Source of the DNA: Flavobacteriaceae bacterium HL-DH10
Lineage (GTDB): Bacteria > Bacteroidota > Bacteroidia > Flavobacteriales > Flavobacteriaceae
Direction: 5' to 3'
Length of the DNA stretch: 64,000 nucleotides
Assembly (NCBI GenBank): GCA_031826515.1
Contig: CP134536.1
Coordinates: forward strand, 1,500,001-1,564,000
Program-made: the position numbers and the translations under genes
Shown here: piece after piece, positions 43,488 to 52,745 of the stretch
How the letters are laid out: the number at the start of each line of letters is the position of its first letter
Numbering within the stretch: the stretch's first letter is position 1
Notes under the pieces: model-generated
Seen by the model: only the letters and a program-made list of their open reading frames with translations
Database searches by the model: none
Told to the model about the DNA's origin: nothing

Positions 43488-44966
43488 TTAATTATTTTGA
43501 TTGAATGCATCAATCATTTTATATTTTGATTTTAAATACTTTGTGGTAATATTTTTCATTAATTTTTGATGAAACACAATGCCAATAACACCTAGAACTG
43601 TTAATACTAAGCAGGCAATTTCGAAACTAATTAAAAAATAAAACAATGCAAATAATCCCATTGGTATGATTAACAAAGGAATCCCTATTAACCACTGTAC
43701 AGCACCAGTACCCTGATAATTAAATGCAGCTTTTTGACTTAAATCAATCTTTTTTCTATTAAAAGAACCACCATACAACATGACATGCGAATTAACACCT
43801 ATGTTATAAATAGCTGCCGCAAAATGTGCTAATAAAATTTTCCATCCAAAATAAACGTATGGAATTCCGAGTACAAATAAAATAACAACACTTAGTGCCA
43901 TTAATGTGAATTTTGATTTTAAATATTGTTCATATTTAATATTCTGACTCATAAGTAACTTATAATAACCGCTATCCCATGCAGGAATAAACTGCCCAAA
44001 ATTTATTAGAAAAATACCTGTTGAAAAAACACCTATAAAAACAAAAAACCATGGCATATTTTGATAAGTGGGTTGCGGATAAAAGAACAAACCATACAAC
44101 AAGCCTATGGCTAACATAAAAACAGAAGACTTGGTGCGTTTATTACGCCAAATTAATTTTAAATCTAATTGCATAAAGGGCGCAATCTCTCCAAAGTTTT
44201 TTGTCCAATCTAAGTTTGATGCATTAACTGCTTTTATTTTAGTTTTTAATCCACTATCTAAAAAAAGTTTTTGTTTTAAAATCTTAAAGTTATAAGCATA
44301 AAGCAATATCAATATTAAAGTTGGTACTAATATAAATACAGGATTTTCACAAATTGAAATAATCCCTTTTGAAAGCGCATCAGAAATATTTATAATTTCA
44401 AAATAATTTAAACTATAAAGCCCTCCTACTAGAAGTATAATTGGTAAAAATGATAATTCGGTTTCCACAGATTTACTTTCAATAATAAAATTAAGAAAGT
44501 TATTAATTAGGATTAAAATTATAATAGTCACTAACCAAACCAAAACGGTTATAACATCATAACCACTATAAATAAGCTTGATACAAAAAGGAACAACTGC
44601 AAATAAAGGCAAGAAATTAATAAATGACAATACCGATTTCCCCAGCACATAATTAACAATAGATTTCCGTCTTACAGGAAGTATGAGCAAGGGCTTAACA
44701 CTCATAACTGGAAGTTTTTGGAAAAAAAAACGAATTATCAAATCTCCTAAAACCCAAAAGAATATGAAACTGCTAAAAGCGACAAGTGGATCTAAATTAG
44801 GATAAACTTCTTTTAAAATTTTATCCATAAAAAACCCTATGAATAAAAACATGACCATAAAATAAAGCGCAAAAAAGCCCATCAATATTTTTATACCTAA
44901 ACTTTTTCCAAAGCTAGCAGACCTAAAAAAAGCTTTCCACTCTAGTCTTAAAAATTGCTTTACCAT
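43488..44966 (-). CDS. DUF5687 family ABC permease-like membrane protein
   Basis: A 492-residue integral membrane protein with about 12 hydrophobic segments and a basic start MVKQFLRLEWKAFFRSASFGKS. The family DUF5687 is found almost only in Bacteroidetes and is consistently adjacent to an ABC ATPase, as here, so it is taken as the membrane part of an ABC-2-like exporter. Segment WNTIGVNSHVMLYGGSFNRKKIDL-like stretch (IYNIGVNSHVMLYGGSFN) is conserved in the family as I recall it. Function and substrate are not known. Confidence 0.85.
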   Translation of the reverse strand: MVKQFLRLEWKAFFRSASFGKSLGIKILMGFFALYFMVMFLFIGFFMDKILKEVYPNLDPLVAFSSFIFFWVLGDLIIRFFFQKLPVMSVKPLLILPVRRKSIVNYVLGKSVLSFINFLPLFAVVPFCIKLIYSGYDVITVLVWLVTIIILILINNFLNFIIESKSVETELSFLPIILLVGGLYSLNYFEIINISDALSKGIISICENPVFILVPTLILILLYAYNFKILKQKLFLDSGLKTKIKAVNASNLDWTKNFGEIAPFMQLDLKLIWRNKRTKSSVFMLAIGLLYGLFFYPQPTYQNMPWFFVFIGVFSTGIFLINFGQFIPAWDSGYYKLLMSQNIKYEQYLKSKFTLMALSVVILFVLGIPYVYFGWKILLAHFAAAIYNIGVNSHVMLYGGSFNRKKIDLSQKAAFNYQGTGAVQWLIGIPLLIIPMGLFALFYFLISFEIACLVLTVLGVIGIVFHQKLMKNITTKYLKSKYKMIDAFNQNN

Positions 44967-45258
44967 AATGCTCGTTAATTATACTTTTTTGAGTAATTGT
45001 TTGTATTTTCATGCTCCTAAATTAACCAAACATCATAGCTTTTTGAGTAACACCTAATATTTTTTAGATAATTTTATTCTTAAATCAGTATTCTATAAAG
45101 CTACCATTAGCACACATACTAGTATAGGTTTTTTGAATTTGCTGATTTAATTTAGTTAAATATCTAATTCTATGAGTTAGTAAGTTTTTTAGTTTAATTG
45201 TTACATACAAAATTTAATTTTACAAATCTACTTCACTATTTTTGTAAAAATTTTTCAC

Positions 45259-46314
45259 ATGTCATCATTTTACAAACTATCAATTAAAGATATTAAAAGA
45301 GAAACTAATCAAGCTATTAGTATTACGTTTAATCTTCCAGAAAACTTAAAAGACACTTTTGCCTTTAAAGCAGGTCAATACATTACTTTAAAAACAAATA
45401 TTGATGGTCATGAAGTGAGACGTGATTATTCTTTATGCTCGTCGCCAAAAAGTGGCGATTTAAAAGTAGCTGTAAAAGAAGTAGCTGAAGGCACTTTTTC
45501 ATCTTACGCCAATAAAACATTAAAAGTTGGTGATATTTTAGAAGTAGCACCGCCAAAAGGTCGTTTTATTTTTACACCTAACGATTCTAAAACTAAAAAT
45601 ATAGCAGCATTTACTGCTGGTAGTGGCATTACACCCGTTTTAAGTATTATAAAATGTGCTTTAGAAGAAGAAGTTCATAGCAAAGTTATTTTAGTTTACG
45701 GCAATAAAACAACTGAAGATACGATGTTTTTAAATGAACTTTTAGAACTTCAGCATCAATACAAAGATAGATTCTCTGTTCAATTTGTATTTAGCCAACA
45801 AGATGAGGACAATGCTATTTTTGGTCGTATTGAAAAAAGCACTGTTAATTATGTCGTAAAAAATGAATATAAACATATTGAAGTTGATGCTTTTTACCTT
45901 TGTGGACCAGAAGCCATGATACATACTGTAAAAAATGTATTAACAGATCATGGTATTGACGAAGAACGTATTCATTTTGAGCTTTTTAAAGCCGCCAAAC
46001 CAGCTGAAGTTGAAGAAAAAACGGTTGCAACAGGTAATACCCAAATCACCATTACTGTTGATGATGAAACTACAACTTTTGAAATGGCACAAAAGCAAAC
46101 CATACTTGAAGCTGCCTTAGATGAAGATATTGATGCGCCTTATTCTTGTCAAGGTGGTATTTGCAGTAGTTGTTTAGCGCGTATAAAAGAAGGTGAAGCT
46201 ACGATGCGTCAAAATAATATTTTAACCGAAAATGAAGTTGCCGAAGGTTTGATTCTTACTTGTCAAGCACATCCAACCACACCAACTATTACTGTTGATT
46301 TTGATGATGTTTAA
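45259..46314 (+). CDS. Ferredoxin-type oxidoreductase (PaaE-like FAD/NAD(P)H/2Fe-2S)
   Basis: A 351-residue flavin reductase of the ferredoxin-NADP reductase type. FAD-binding RRDYSLCSSP (54-63), NAD(P)-binding FTAGSGITPVLSII (118-131), CGPEAM (215-220), and a C-terminal plant-type 2Fe-2S domain with C297, C302, C305 and C335 (C-X4-C-X2-C-X29-C). Such enzymes pass electrons from NADPH to an oxygenase; PaaE serves phenylacetyl-CoA epoxidase. No paaABCD genes lie in the window, so the partner is unknown and PaaE is only a family label. The 292 bases upstream hold no gene; a TATTTTTG box (45237-45244) lies 14 bases before the ATG. Confidence 0.9.
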   Translation: MSSFYKLSIKDIKRETNQAISITFNLPENLKDTFAFKAGQYITLKTNIDGHEVRRDYSLCSSPKSGDLKVAVKEVAEGTFSSYANKTLKVGDILEVAPPKGRFIFTPNDSKTKNIAAFTAGSGITPVLSIIKCALEEEVHSKVILVYGNKTTEDTMFLNELLELQHQYKDRFSVQFVFSQQDEDNAIFGRIEKSTVNYVVKNEYKHIEVDAFYLCGPEAMIHTVKNVLTDHGIDEERIHFELFKAAKPAEVEEKTVATGNTQITITVDDETTTFEMAQKQTILEAALDEDIDAPYSCQGGICSSCLARIKEGEATMRQNNILTENEVAEGLILTCQAHPTTPTITVDFDDV

Positions 46315-46318
46315 ATGT

Positions 46319-46392
46319 TGTTTCTGTTAAAACAGGAATCTCTTAAATTGAAATAGATTATTAAAATGGATTCCTGCCTGAGCAGGAATGAC
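46319..46392. repeat. Palindromic intergenic element, full copy between convergent genes
   Basis: Left palindrome CTGTT/AACAG within TTTCTGTTAAAACAGGAATC (46321-46340), right palindrome ATTCCTGC (46370-46377) with GCAGGAAT (46382-46389), ending GGAATGAC. It fills the 87-base gap between the PaaE-like gene and the GT9 gene. Confidence 0.75.
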
Positions 46393-46401
46393 AAGTCAAT
46401 T

Positions 46402-47427
46402 CTATAATATGTCTTTAATCTTATCTACAATGCTTTTAGGAGATATACTTCTAGAAGCTTCTCTATAATTTTCTGGATATTTATTACCGTAAACTGAAGT
46501 TGGAATTTTTGGAAACTGATTTCTATCTGCCAATAACGCATACTCATCTGGTTGATTAAAAGGCGCAAATCCCGCATACGGATGCGTTACACCCCAAATA
46601 GTAATTGTTTTTATGCCTAACATAGCAGCCATATGGGCGTTTCCAGAATCCATAGAGAGCATCACATCTAAATTAGAAATAACATCTAATTCTTCATCTA
46701 TTGAAAGCTTTCCTGCAATATTAATGACATTATTAAAATCGTTTTCAAAATTATTTAAAATATCTATTTCCTTTTGTCCGCCACCAAATAAAATAATTTT
46801 ATAGTCTTTTGAAAGTGATGCTATAACGTCACGCATTAAATCTACTGGATACATTTTTCCTTCATGAGCAGCAAAGGGTGCTATCCCAATCATTTTTTTT
46901 GAATCTGATCCTAATAGCGTTTGAAGTTTTTTTGATAAGTCTGATTTATTAGGAAAAACAGGATTTGATAAATCTACAGGAAATCCTAAAACCTTAAAAA
47001 CATCAGCATATCGCTCGTGAGTGGTTTTAAGTTGCTTAAATATACTTCCAGATACTAATGCCTTTTTTTCTTTTCTACCTTTATCTATTGAAACAAGTCG
47101 TTTACTATTTATAAGTTTTCTTAAAATTTGACTCCTTAATACATTATGTAAATCTGCAATCGCATAAAATTCATTTGCTTTATTTAACTCTCTAGCAAGT
47201 TTATAAAGTCCAAAAGTACCTTTGTGTTTTCCTTTAACATCTGCAGAAAAAACAGTAGCGTTTGGTAAATCTCTAAAAAAAGGAACAAAAAAAGCACGTG
47301 TTAAAACAGTGATTTTTATATCTGGATATTTTTGGCATAACCCATTTAAAACAGGTACTGTCATGGCGACATCACCCATTGCTGAAAGCCGAATAACTAA
47401 GATGTTTTTTTTTGGTTTCGACATCAA
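46402..47427 (-). CDS. Glycosyltransferase family 9 (heptosyltransferase-like)
   Basis: A 341-residue cytoplasmic GT-B enzyme. N-terminal NILVIRLSAMGDVAMTVPVLNGL is the typical GT9 start with its acceptor-binding Asp, and the C-terminal domain has the donor-binding FGGGQKEIDI and the LSMDSGNAHMAAMLGIKTITIWGVTHP block. GT9 enzymes add heptoses or other sugars to the LPS core; Bacteroidetes commonly lack classical heptose, so the sugar is uncertain. It follows DUF4254 by 59 bases on the same strand, probably in the same unit, which suggests a surface-glycan task for the latter. Confidence 0.9.
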   Translation of the reverse strand: MMSKPKKNILVIRLSAMGDVAMTVPVLNGLCQKYPDIKITVLTRAFFVPFFRDLPNATVFSADVKGKHKGTFGLYKLARELNKANEFYAIADLHNVLRSQILRKLINSKRLVSIDKGRKEKKALVSGSIFKQLKTTHERYADVFKVLGFPVDLSNPVFPNKSDLSKKLQTLLGSDSKKMIGIAPFAAHEGKMYPVDLMRDVIASLSKDYKIILFGGGQKEIDILNNFENDFNNVINIAGKLSIDEELDVISNLDVMLSMDSGNAHMAAMLGIKTITIWGVTHPYAGFAPFNQPDEYALLADRNQFPKIPTSVYGNKYPENYREASRSISPKSIVDKIKDIL

Positions 47428-47486
47428 TTTTTTACTGTAAATATAACAGTCTTAGCCAAAATAAAATTCAGTTTTTAACTGATTAA

Positions 47487-48092
47487 TTATTTTTGCTCTC
47501 TTAGAACAGGATTAAGCTCGTCGTCATTATACATTTTCATTTGCTTATACACTTTCATGTATTTATCTCCCTTTTCAATATCGGTCAATAATGTATCAAT
47601 AGCAGTAGATAAATCGACACGCTGTTCTAGTAAAATATCTAATTTTTTTTGGCAAGCAGCTTTATGCGCTTCTGAAGCATCAATGCGAGTTGCTTCTTCA
47701 TTCATGTGATATACTTTCAACGCTAAAATTGATAATCTATCAACGCCCCAAGCAGGACTTTCGGTATTAATTGTAGCATCTTCTTTAACAGTTACATTTT
47801 TATATTTCTCAAGAAAATAGCTGTCAATATATTCAACCATATCTGTTCTATCCTGATTAGAAGCATCTATTTGACGTTTTAAAGTTAAAGCAGCAACAGG
47901 ATCAATTTGTGGATCGCGAATAATATCTTCATAATGCCATTGTACCGTATCAATCCAACATTTTCTATATAATAAATGTTCTATTAAATCACTTTCAGAA
48001 TAAGGATTTTCAAATGGTTGATCAACGGTATTAATAATATGATATTTCTCAATAACGTCTTGAAATATTTTGTTAGCTATACTTGTAAACAT
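47487..48092 (-). CDS. DUF4254 family protein
   Basis: A 201-residue helical protein of the DUF4254 family, found in Bacteroidetes. Diagnostic stretches are NPYSESDLIEHLLYRKCWIDTVQWHYEDIIRDPQIDP, LKRQIDASNQDRTDMVEYIDSYF and INTESPAWGVDRLSILALKVYHM. No signal peptide or membrane segment; cytoplasmic. Function is unknown. Its position upstream of the GT9 gene in the same direction is common in the group and suggests a link to LPS-core sugar transfer, but the sequence has no catalytic motif I can name. Confidence 0.88.
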   Translation of the reverse strand: MFTSIANKIFQDVIEKYHIINTVDQPFENPYSESDLIEHLLYRKCWIDTVQWHYEDIIRDPQIDPVAALTLKRQIDASNQDRTDMVEYIDSYFLEKYKNVTVKEDATINTESPAWGVDRLSILALKVYHMNEEATRIDASEAHKAACQKKLDILLEQRVDLSTAIDTLLTDIEKGDKYMKVYKQMKMYNDDELNPVLREQK

Positions 48093-48166
48093 AATGTATT
48101 ATTTTAAAGTGTAAATATAAGTCTATTTAATTAACTTTACTATTCTAAATAATCAATATAGACGCT

Positions 48167-48826
48167 ATGAATATTCATAATATTTCTGAAAAAAACTCGG
48201 TTTTAAACACCTTTATTTCTGAAATTAGAAACGTAAATATCCAAAAAGACAGCATGCGATTCAGAAGGAATATTGAGCGTATAGGTGAAGTCCTAGGTTA
48301 TGAAATGAGTAAAACATTAAATTACAAAACAGACACAATTGAAACTCCTTTGGGACATTGCGACATTAATTTGATAGAGAATAACATCGTTTTATGTTCT
48401 GTTTTAAGAGCAGGTGTGCCACTACATAATGGATTACTCAATTATTTTGATACTGCCGAAAATGGTTTTATTTCTGCCTACAGACATCACAAAGAAAATC
48501 TAAAAAGTTTTGAAATTATTGTAGAATATTTAGCATGCCCAAATTTAGAAAACAAAACACTTATTTTAGCAGACCCCATGTTGGCTACTGGTCAGTCTAT
48601 GGTCACCACTTTTGAAGCTTTAAAACCTTTTGGAACACCAAAAGAAATCCACTTAGTTAGTGTTATTGGAGCACAAGAAGGTATTGATTTTGTTGAAAAA
48701 CACTTTGATAGTAAAACAAATTTATGGATTGCTGCTATTGACGAAAAGCTTAATGATAAAGGTTATATAATACCAGGACTTGGTGATGCAGGCGATTTAT
48801 CTTTTGGCGAAAAACTACAAAAATAA
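48167..48826 (+). CDS. upp: Uracil phosphoribosyltransferase
   Basis: Converts uracil and PRPP to UMP in pyrimidine salvage. The 219-residue protein has the PRPP-binding motif LILADPMLATGQSM with the acidic pair, SVLRAGVPLHNGLLNYF near the N-terminal third, and the uracil-binding terminal region YIIPGLGDAGDLSFGE. It diverges from DUF4254 (74 bases between starts) and converges on the DUF6427 gene, overlapping its end by 12 bases. Confidence 0.95.
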   Translation: MNIHNISEKNSVLNTFISEIRNVNIQKDSMRFRRNIERIGEVLGYEMSKTLNYKTDTIETPLGHCDINLIENNIVLCSVLRAGVPLHNGLLNYFDTAENGFISAYRHHKENLKSFEIIVEYLACPNLENKTLILADPMLATGQSMVTTFEALKPFGTPKEIHLVSVIGAQEGIDFVEKHFDSKTNLWIAAIDEKLNDKGYIIPGLGDAGDLSFGEKLQK

Positions 48827-49738
48827 CAAAATAAAAGGCACTAAAATTAAAACAGAAAGAAACACTTCTTTAAACCATTTTTCTTCAATAATCTCAATAT
48901 AATTTGTAATAATTATTGATAATGGTGCAAATGCAAATAAAAATTCGCTTCCATCTTTTTTAGGTGCTAATATGATAATCACTAACGCGATTACACCAGC
49001 AAAAAGAATCGTATTAAAAGAAGCTCTAAAGGCTTTCTTTTTTTGTTTGATACTCTTTATATAAAATAGTGACGACCAAATTCCAAAAGATAAAAGCAAT
49101 GTGATGGCAACTAAGTATTGAGTTGAATTGTAACTACTTAAATCATAACTTACTTCTGGAAAGCTTTTAAATAATTCGAAAAAATTATCATTTAAAATAA
49201 TTGAAGTACCAATAGTTATAAGAAAAACAGTTATCACACCTGTAAAAGGAATAATCCAATGGTTTATTTTAGTTTCAGAATATAATAACAATGATATAAG
49301 AATTATAACAAAAAACAGAATAGCCCAAAAATAAAATAAGGCTGCAATAGCAATCCAAAAAGCAGCATCAAACAACTTCTTTTTAACATTTATTTGAGAA
49401 CGCAGACTTATTATTCTACGTAAACCTAACATGACAAAAAAGTTAGAAAAAATAACATTTACATGACTGGTAGAGCTTGTAATAGCCAGTAAAAACAAAC
49501 TAAATAAAAGAATTTCGTAGTTGTTTTTATTAGACAAATTGTTTTTACTAACAATAAAATTAAGCAGCAATATAGAGGCATAACAAACACCAAATAAAAC
49601 CAGTTGTTTAAAAACAAACACCATGGTAATTGACCCTTTTATTAATTCTATTCTTGCTGTTATAAAAGCAATAAGGACAATAAAAAAGACAATGATAAAA
49701 TTTATTGGTCTAGATTTACTAAAAATACTTGTAATCAT
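48815..49738 (-). CDS. DUF6427 family membrane protein
   Basis: A 307-residue inner-membrane protein with about eight hydrophobic segments; short charged loops such as LRRIISLRSQINVKKKLFDA. In flavobacteria a protein of this type regularly occurs between upp and purD, which is the reason for the name. Function is unknown; no catalytic motif is visible. The 3' end overlaps upp by 12 bases on the opposite strand, and its start region holds the promoter of the divergent DUF6341 gene. Confidence 0.8.
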   Translation of the reverse strand: MITSIFSKSRPINFIIVFFIVLIAFITARIELIKGSITMVFVFKQLVLFGVCYASILLLNFIVSKNNLSNKNNYEILLFSLFLLAITSSTSHVNVIFSNFFVMLGLRRIISLRSQINVKKKLFDAAFWIAIAALFYFWAILFFVIILISLLLYSETKINHWIIPFTGVITVFLITIGTSIILNDNFFELFKSFPEVSYDLSSYNSTQYLVAITLLLSFGIWSSLFYIKSIKQKKKAFRASFNTILFAGVIALVIIILAPKKDGSEFLFAFAPLSIIITNYIEIIEEKWFKEVFLSVLILVPFILLFL

Positions 49739-49758
49739 TAACGGTTTTTGTATTTTTG
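49729..49758 (+). promoter_or_regulatory. Bacteroidetes-type promoter for DUF6341 gene
   Basis: TTG (49729-49731), spacer of 19 bases, TATTTTTG (49751-49758), an exact match to the consensus. The start of transcription would be near 49766, 45 bases before the ATG at 49811. Confidence 0.6.
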
Positions 49759-49810
49759 TCTCGTAAATATACTAACTATATAACCGGTTAGAAAATAACA
49801 TATCAAACAC

Positions 49811-50038
49811 ATGAAAGATTTCTTTTACGCGATACAAGATTTATTTGTTAATGTACTTTTTGCTCCTTATGATGCCTTAAGAGCATTAGAACTAGAAAAC
49901 TGGTTTTTAGCAAATACATTGTCATGGATTTTTATCATTATTGGATTTGTAGCTATGGTTTACTGGATGCTACAATTAAAAATATTTAATGATAATAACG
50001 AAGAAGATAAAAGTATTTCTTCGCATTCATTTTTATAA
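49811..50038 (+). CDS. DUF6341 family small membrane protein
   Basis: A 75-residue protein with an amphipathic N-terminus (MKDFFYAIQDLFVNVLFAPYDALRALELENW) and one membrane helix (about 33-52, NTLSWIFIIIGFVAMVYWM), ending in an acidic, Ser-rich tail. The family is small, restricted to flavobacteria as far as I know, and occurs at this place next to purD. The convergent purD gene overlaps it by 6 bases. Its role is unknown. Confidence 0.85.
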   Translation: MKDFFYAIQDLFVNVLFAPYDALRALELENWFLANTLSWIFIIIGFVAMVYWMLQLKIFNDNNEEDKSISSHSFL

Positions 50039-51304
50039 ATCGAATCCGATATCTTTACGATAATTCATCTTATCAAAATGTAGTTTTTCTATATTTTGAT
50101 AAGATTTTTTTATGGCTTCTTGATACGTATTTCCATAAGATGTAATAGCCATAACGCGTCCTCCAGAAGTAACCACTTTGCCTTCTTTTAATTGCGCTCC
50201 AGCATGAAAAGGTAATGAATCTTCAATGGCATCAATACCAGTTATTTCTTTTCCTTTTTCGTATGCTTCAGGATAACCTCCTGACACTAACATGATAGTT
50301 GTTGCAGCACGCTCATCAATTTCAATATTAATTTTATCTAATGTTCCATGAGCCATAGCCTGTAGAATTTCAACAAAATCATTTTTAAGCCTTGGTAAAA
50401 CAACCTCAGTTTCTGGATCGCCCATTCTAACATTATATTCAATAACTTTAGGGTCGTCTCCAACTTTTATAAGTCCGATAAAAACAAAACCCACATACGG
50501 CAAGTTATCTTTTTTAAAACCACTAATCGTTGGTTTTACAATGCGTTCTTCAATTTTATTTAAAAATTCATCGGTAGCAAATGGCACTGGAGAAACAGCT
50601 CCCATACCACCCGTATTTAATCCTGTATCGCCTTCACCGATACGTTTGTAATCTTTAGCTGTTGGTAAAATTTTGTAGTTTTCACCATCCGTTAATACAA
50701 AACAACTTAATTCAATTCCATCTAAAAACTCTTCAATAACAACCTTAGTACTTGCTTCACCAAATTTAGCATCAACCAACATGCTTTTTAATTCCGATTT
50801 AGCTTCTTCTAAATCATTTAAAATAACAACCCCTTTTCCTGCTGCTAATCCATCTGCTTTTAACACATAAGGCGCTTTTAATGTTTCTAAAAAGTCATAT
50901 CCTTTCTCAACAGTTTCTTTCGTAAAACTCTCATAAGCTGCCGTTGGGATATTATGGCGATATAAAAATTCTTTGGCAAATTCTTTACTGCCTTCTAATT
51001 CGGCTGCTGCCTTTTGCGGACCAATAACAGAAACATGTTTAATGGCATCATCATTTAAAAAATAGTCGTGAACACCCTGTACTAAAGGATCTTCGGGACC
51101 AACAACAACCATATCAATATTTTCTTTTAAAACTAATGTTTTAATAGCATCAAAATCGGTTACTCCAATATTTACATTGGTCGCTATTTCTGCAGTTCCT
51201 GAATTTCCAGGTGCTACAAATAATTGATTAGATAATGGACTTTGAGCAATTTTCCATGCAAAAGTATGTTCTCTTCCGCCAGAACCAAGAATTAAAATAT
51301 TCAT
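50033..51304 (-). CDS. purD: Phosphoribosylamine--glycine ligase
   Basis: Second step of purine synthesis: joins 5-phosphoribosylamine and glycine using ATP. The 423-residue ATP-grasp enzyme has the N-terminal NILILGSGGREHTFAWKIA, the ATP-grasp lid APYVLKADGLAAGKGVVIL, IEEFLDGIELSCFVLTDG, and the metal-binding EYNVRMGDPETEVVLPRL. It is monocistronic, ends against DUF6341 and diverges from the polysaccharide-cluster ligase gene. A TATTTTTG element on the minus strand (51377-51370) has no TTG at proper distance. Confidence 0.97.
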   Translation of the reverse strand: MNILILGSGGREHTFAWKIAQSPLSNQLFVAPGNSGTAEIATNVNIGVTDFDAIKTLVLKENIDMVVVGPEDPLVQGVHDYFLNDDAIKHVSVIGPQKAAAELEGSKEFAKEFLYRHNIPTAAYESFTKETVEKGYDFLETLKAPYVLKADGLAAGKGVVILNDLEEAKSELKSMLVDAKFGEASTKVVIEEFLDGIELSCFVLTDGENYKILPTAKDYKRIGEGDTGLNTGGMGAVSPVPFATDEFLNKIEERIVKPTISGFKKDNLPYVGFVFIGLIKVGDDPKVIEYNVRMGDPETEVVLPRLKNDFVEILQAMAHGTLDKINIEIDERAATTIMLVSGGYPEAYEKGKEITGIDAIEDSLPFHAGAQLKEGKVVTSGGRVMAITSYGNTYQEAIKKSYQNIEKLHFDKMNYRKDIGFDL

Positions 51305-51323
51305 TTTGATTGTTTTTTATTAG

Positions 51324-51344
51324 ATTCCCGTTTTAATCGGGAAT
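51324..51344. repeat. Diverged palindrome of the intergenic family upstream of purD
   Basis: ATTCCCG (51324-51330) and CGGGAAT (51338-51344), followed by GGC, in the gap between divergent purD and the ligase-like gene. Sequence and flanks (AGATTCC...GGAATGGC) fit the palindromic family. Confidence 0.5.
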
Positions 51345-51383
51345 GGCAAATTATGGTTTTATACGATTGCAAAAATAAAATTA

Positions 51384-52745
51384 ATGCCACCAATTCACGA
51401 ATATTTTTTATTTACTTTACAAAAATTATACTTTAGCTTGAATTTATTCGATTTTTCTTTAAAAATTAAAGGCTTCCCAATAGATGAAGCTAAACGTTTT
51501 TTGAAAACTATCCAAAATAAAAAGGAAGTTGATTTTACAACTTATACTGAAGCTAAAAAACTTGACATTGTTACGTATCACTTGAAACACAATACGTTTT
51601 ACAACGCTTTTGCGAAAAACATCAATGCACAAGATTGGAATAGTATTCCCGTAATGACCAAACACGATTTACAACAACCTTTGCAACAAAGACTTTCAGA
51701 TGGATTTACAACAAAAAATGTTTATATAAACAAAACATCTGGTTCTTCTGGTGACCCATTTATTTTTGCAAAAGACAAATTTTGTCACGCTTTAACTTGG
51801 GCTTGTTTTATTGACAAATATACTTGGTACAATTTAGATTTTAACACCTCTAAACAAGCGCGATTTTACGGCATTCCATTAAACAAAAAGCACTATTATA
51901 AAGAGCGTTTTAAAGACGTTTTAAGTAAGCGTTTTCGGTTTTCAGTTTTCGATTTAAGTGATGCGCAACTTGAAAAGAATCTCAAAAAATTTAAATCGAC
52001 TCGTTTCGATTATATTAATGGTTATACCAATTCTATTGTTCAATTTGCTAAATATTTAGAACGTAAAAATATCGTTCTTAAAACTATTTGTCCGTCGCTT
52101 AAAGCTTGTATTGTAACTTCTGAAATGCTTTTTAAAAAAAATGAAACACTTTTAGAAAACCAACTAGGAATTCCAATTATTAACGAATATGGCGCTGCCG
52201 AATTGGGTTTGATTGCTTTTCAAAATAAAAAAAAAGAATGGCTGATTAATAATGAAGATTTATTTATTGAAATTTTAGATGAAAAGAACAATCCTTTGCC
52301 ATATGGCGAAGAAGGTCGGGTTGTTATAACATCGCTTTACAATAAAGCACATCCGTTTATTAGATATGATTTGGGGGATCTTGGAACTTTATCTAAAATG
52401 AGTACACCTCAAAAACCCATCCTTGAAAAATTAATTGGAAGAACGAATGATATCGTTGTTTTACCCAGCGGTAAAAAAGCTGCTGGATTAACTTTTTACT
52501 ATGTTACTAAAACCATTATTGAAGATGATGGAAACGTAAAAGAGTTTATTATAGAACAGCTAAAACTTGATACGTTTAAAATTAGTTATGTAAGCCATAA
52601 GTTTCTTACTGAAAAGAATTTAAATGCAATAAAAGGTGCTATTTCTAAATATTTAGAACCGAACTTAACGGTTCTTTTTGAAAGAAAACAAATATTAGAA
52701 CGCTCTAAAAGTGGAAAACTAAAACAGTTTAAATCTTATTTATAG
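51384..52745 (+). CDS. Adenylate-forming enzyme, phenylacetate-CoA ligase-like (CapK type)
   Basis: A 453-residue protein of the phenylacetate-CoA ligase/CapK group. ATP-binding loop NKTSGSSGDPFIFAKDK (about 115-131), acceptor motif NEYGAAELGLIAF, and the hinge-to-C-terminal portion IRYDLGDLGTLS with LIGRTNDIVVLPSGK. CapK-like proteins in exopolysaccharide clusters are thought to activate an acid used to decorate sugars; the substrate here is unknown. It is the only plus-strand gene of the 51-63 kb cluster and overlaps the convergent GT2 end by 17 bases. Confidence 0.87.
   Translation: MPPIHEYFLFTLQKLYFSLNLFDFSLKIKGFPIDEAKRFLKTIQNKKEVDFTTYTEAKKLDIVTYHLKHNTFYNAFAKNINAQDWNSIPVMTKHDLQQPLQQRLSDGFTTKNVYINKTSGSSGDPFIFAKDKFCHALTWACFIDKYTWYNLDFNTSKQARFYGIPLNKKHYYKERFKDVLSKRFRFSVFDLSDAQLEKNLKKFKSTRFDYINGYTNSIVQFAKYLERKNIVLKTICPSLKACIVTSEMLFKKNETLLENQLGIPIINEYGAAELGLIAFQNKKKEWLINNEDLFIEILDEKNNPLPYGEEGRVVITSLYNKAHPFIRYDLGDLGTLSKMSTPQKPILEKLIGRTNDIVVLPSGKKAAGLTFYYVTKTIIEDDGNVKEFIIEQLKLDTFKISYVSHKFLTEKNLNAIKGAISKYLEPNLTVLFERKQILERSKSGKLKQFKSYL

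Noticed and set aside
44967-45258. Possible ncRNA in the 292-base gap before the PaaE-like gene
   Set aside because: AT-rich with two TTTTTTGAGTAA-like phrases but no stable stem or terminator; nothing I can support.
45259-46314. Reductase as part of a phenylacetate degradation cluster with the CapK-like ligase
   Set aside because: The two genes are 5 kb apart in unrelated units and no paaABC-like gene is present.
51305-51383. Purine riboswitch upstream of purD
   Set aside because: The only structure is a short palindrome of the dispersed family; the conserved purine-aptamer junction is absent and the gap is too short.
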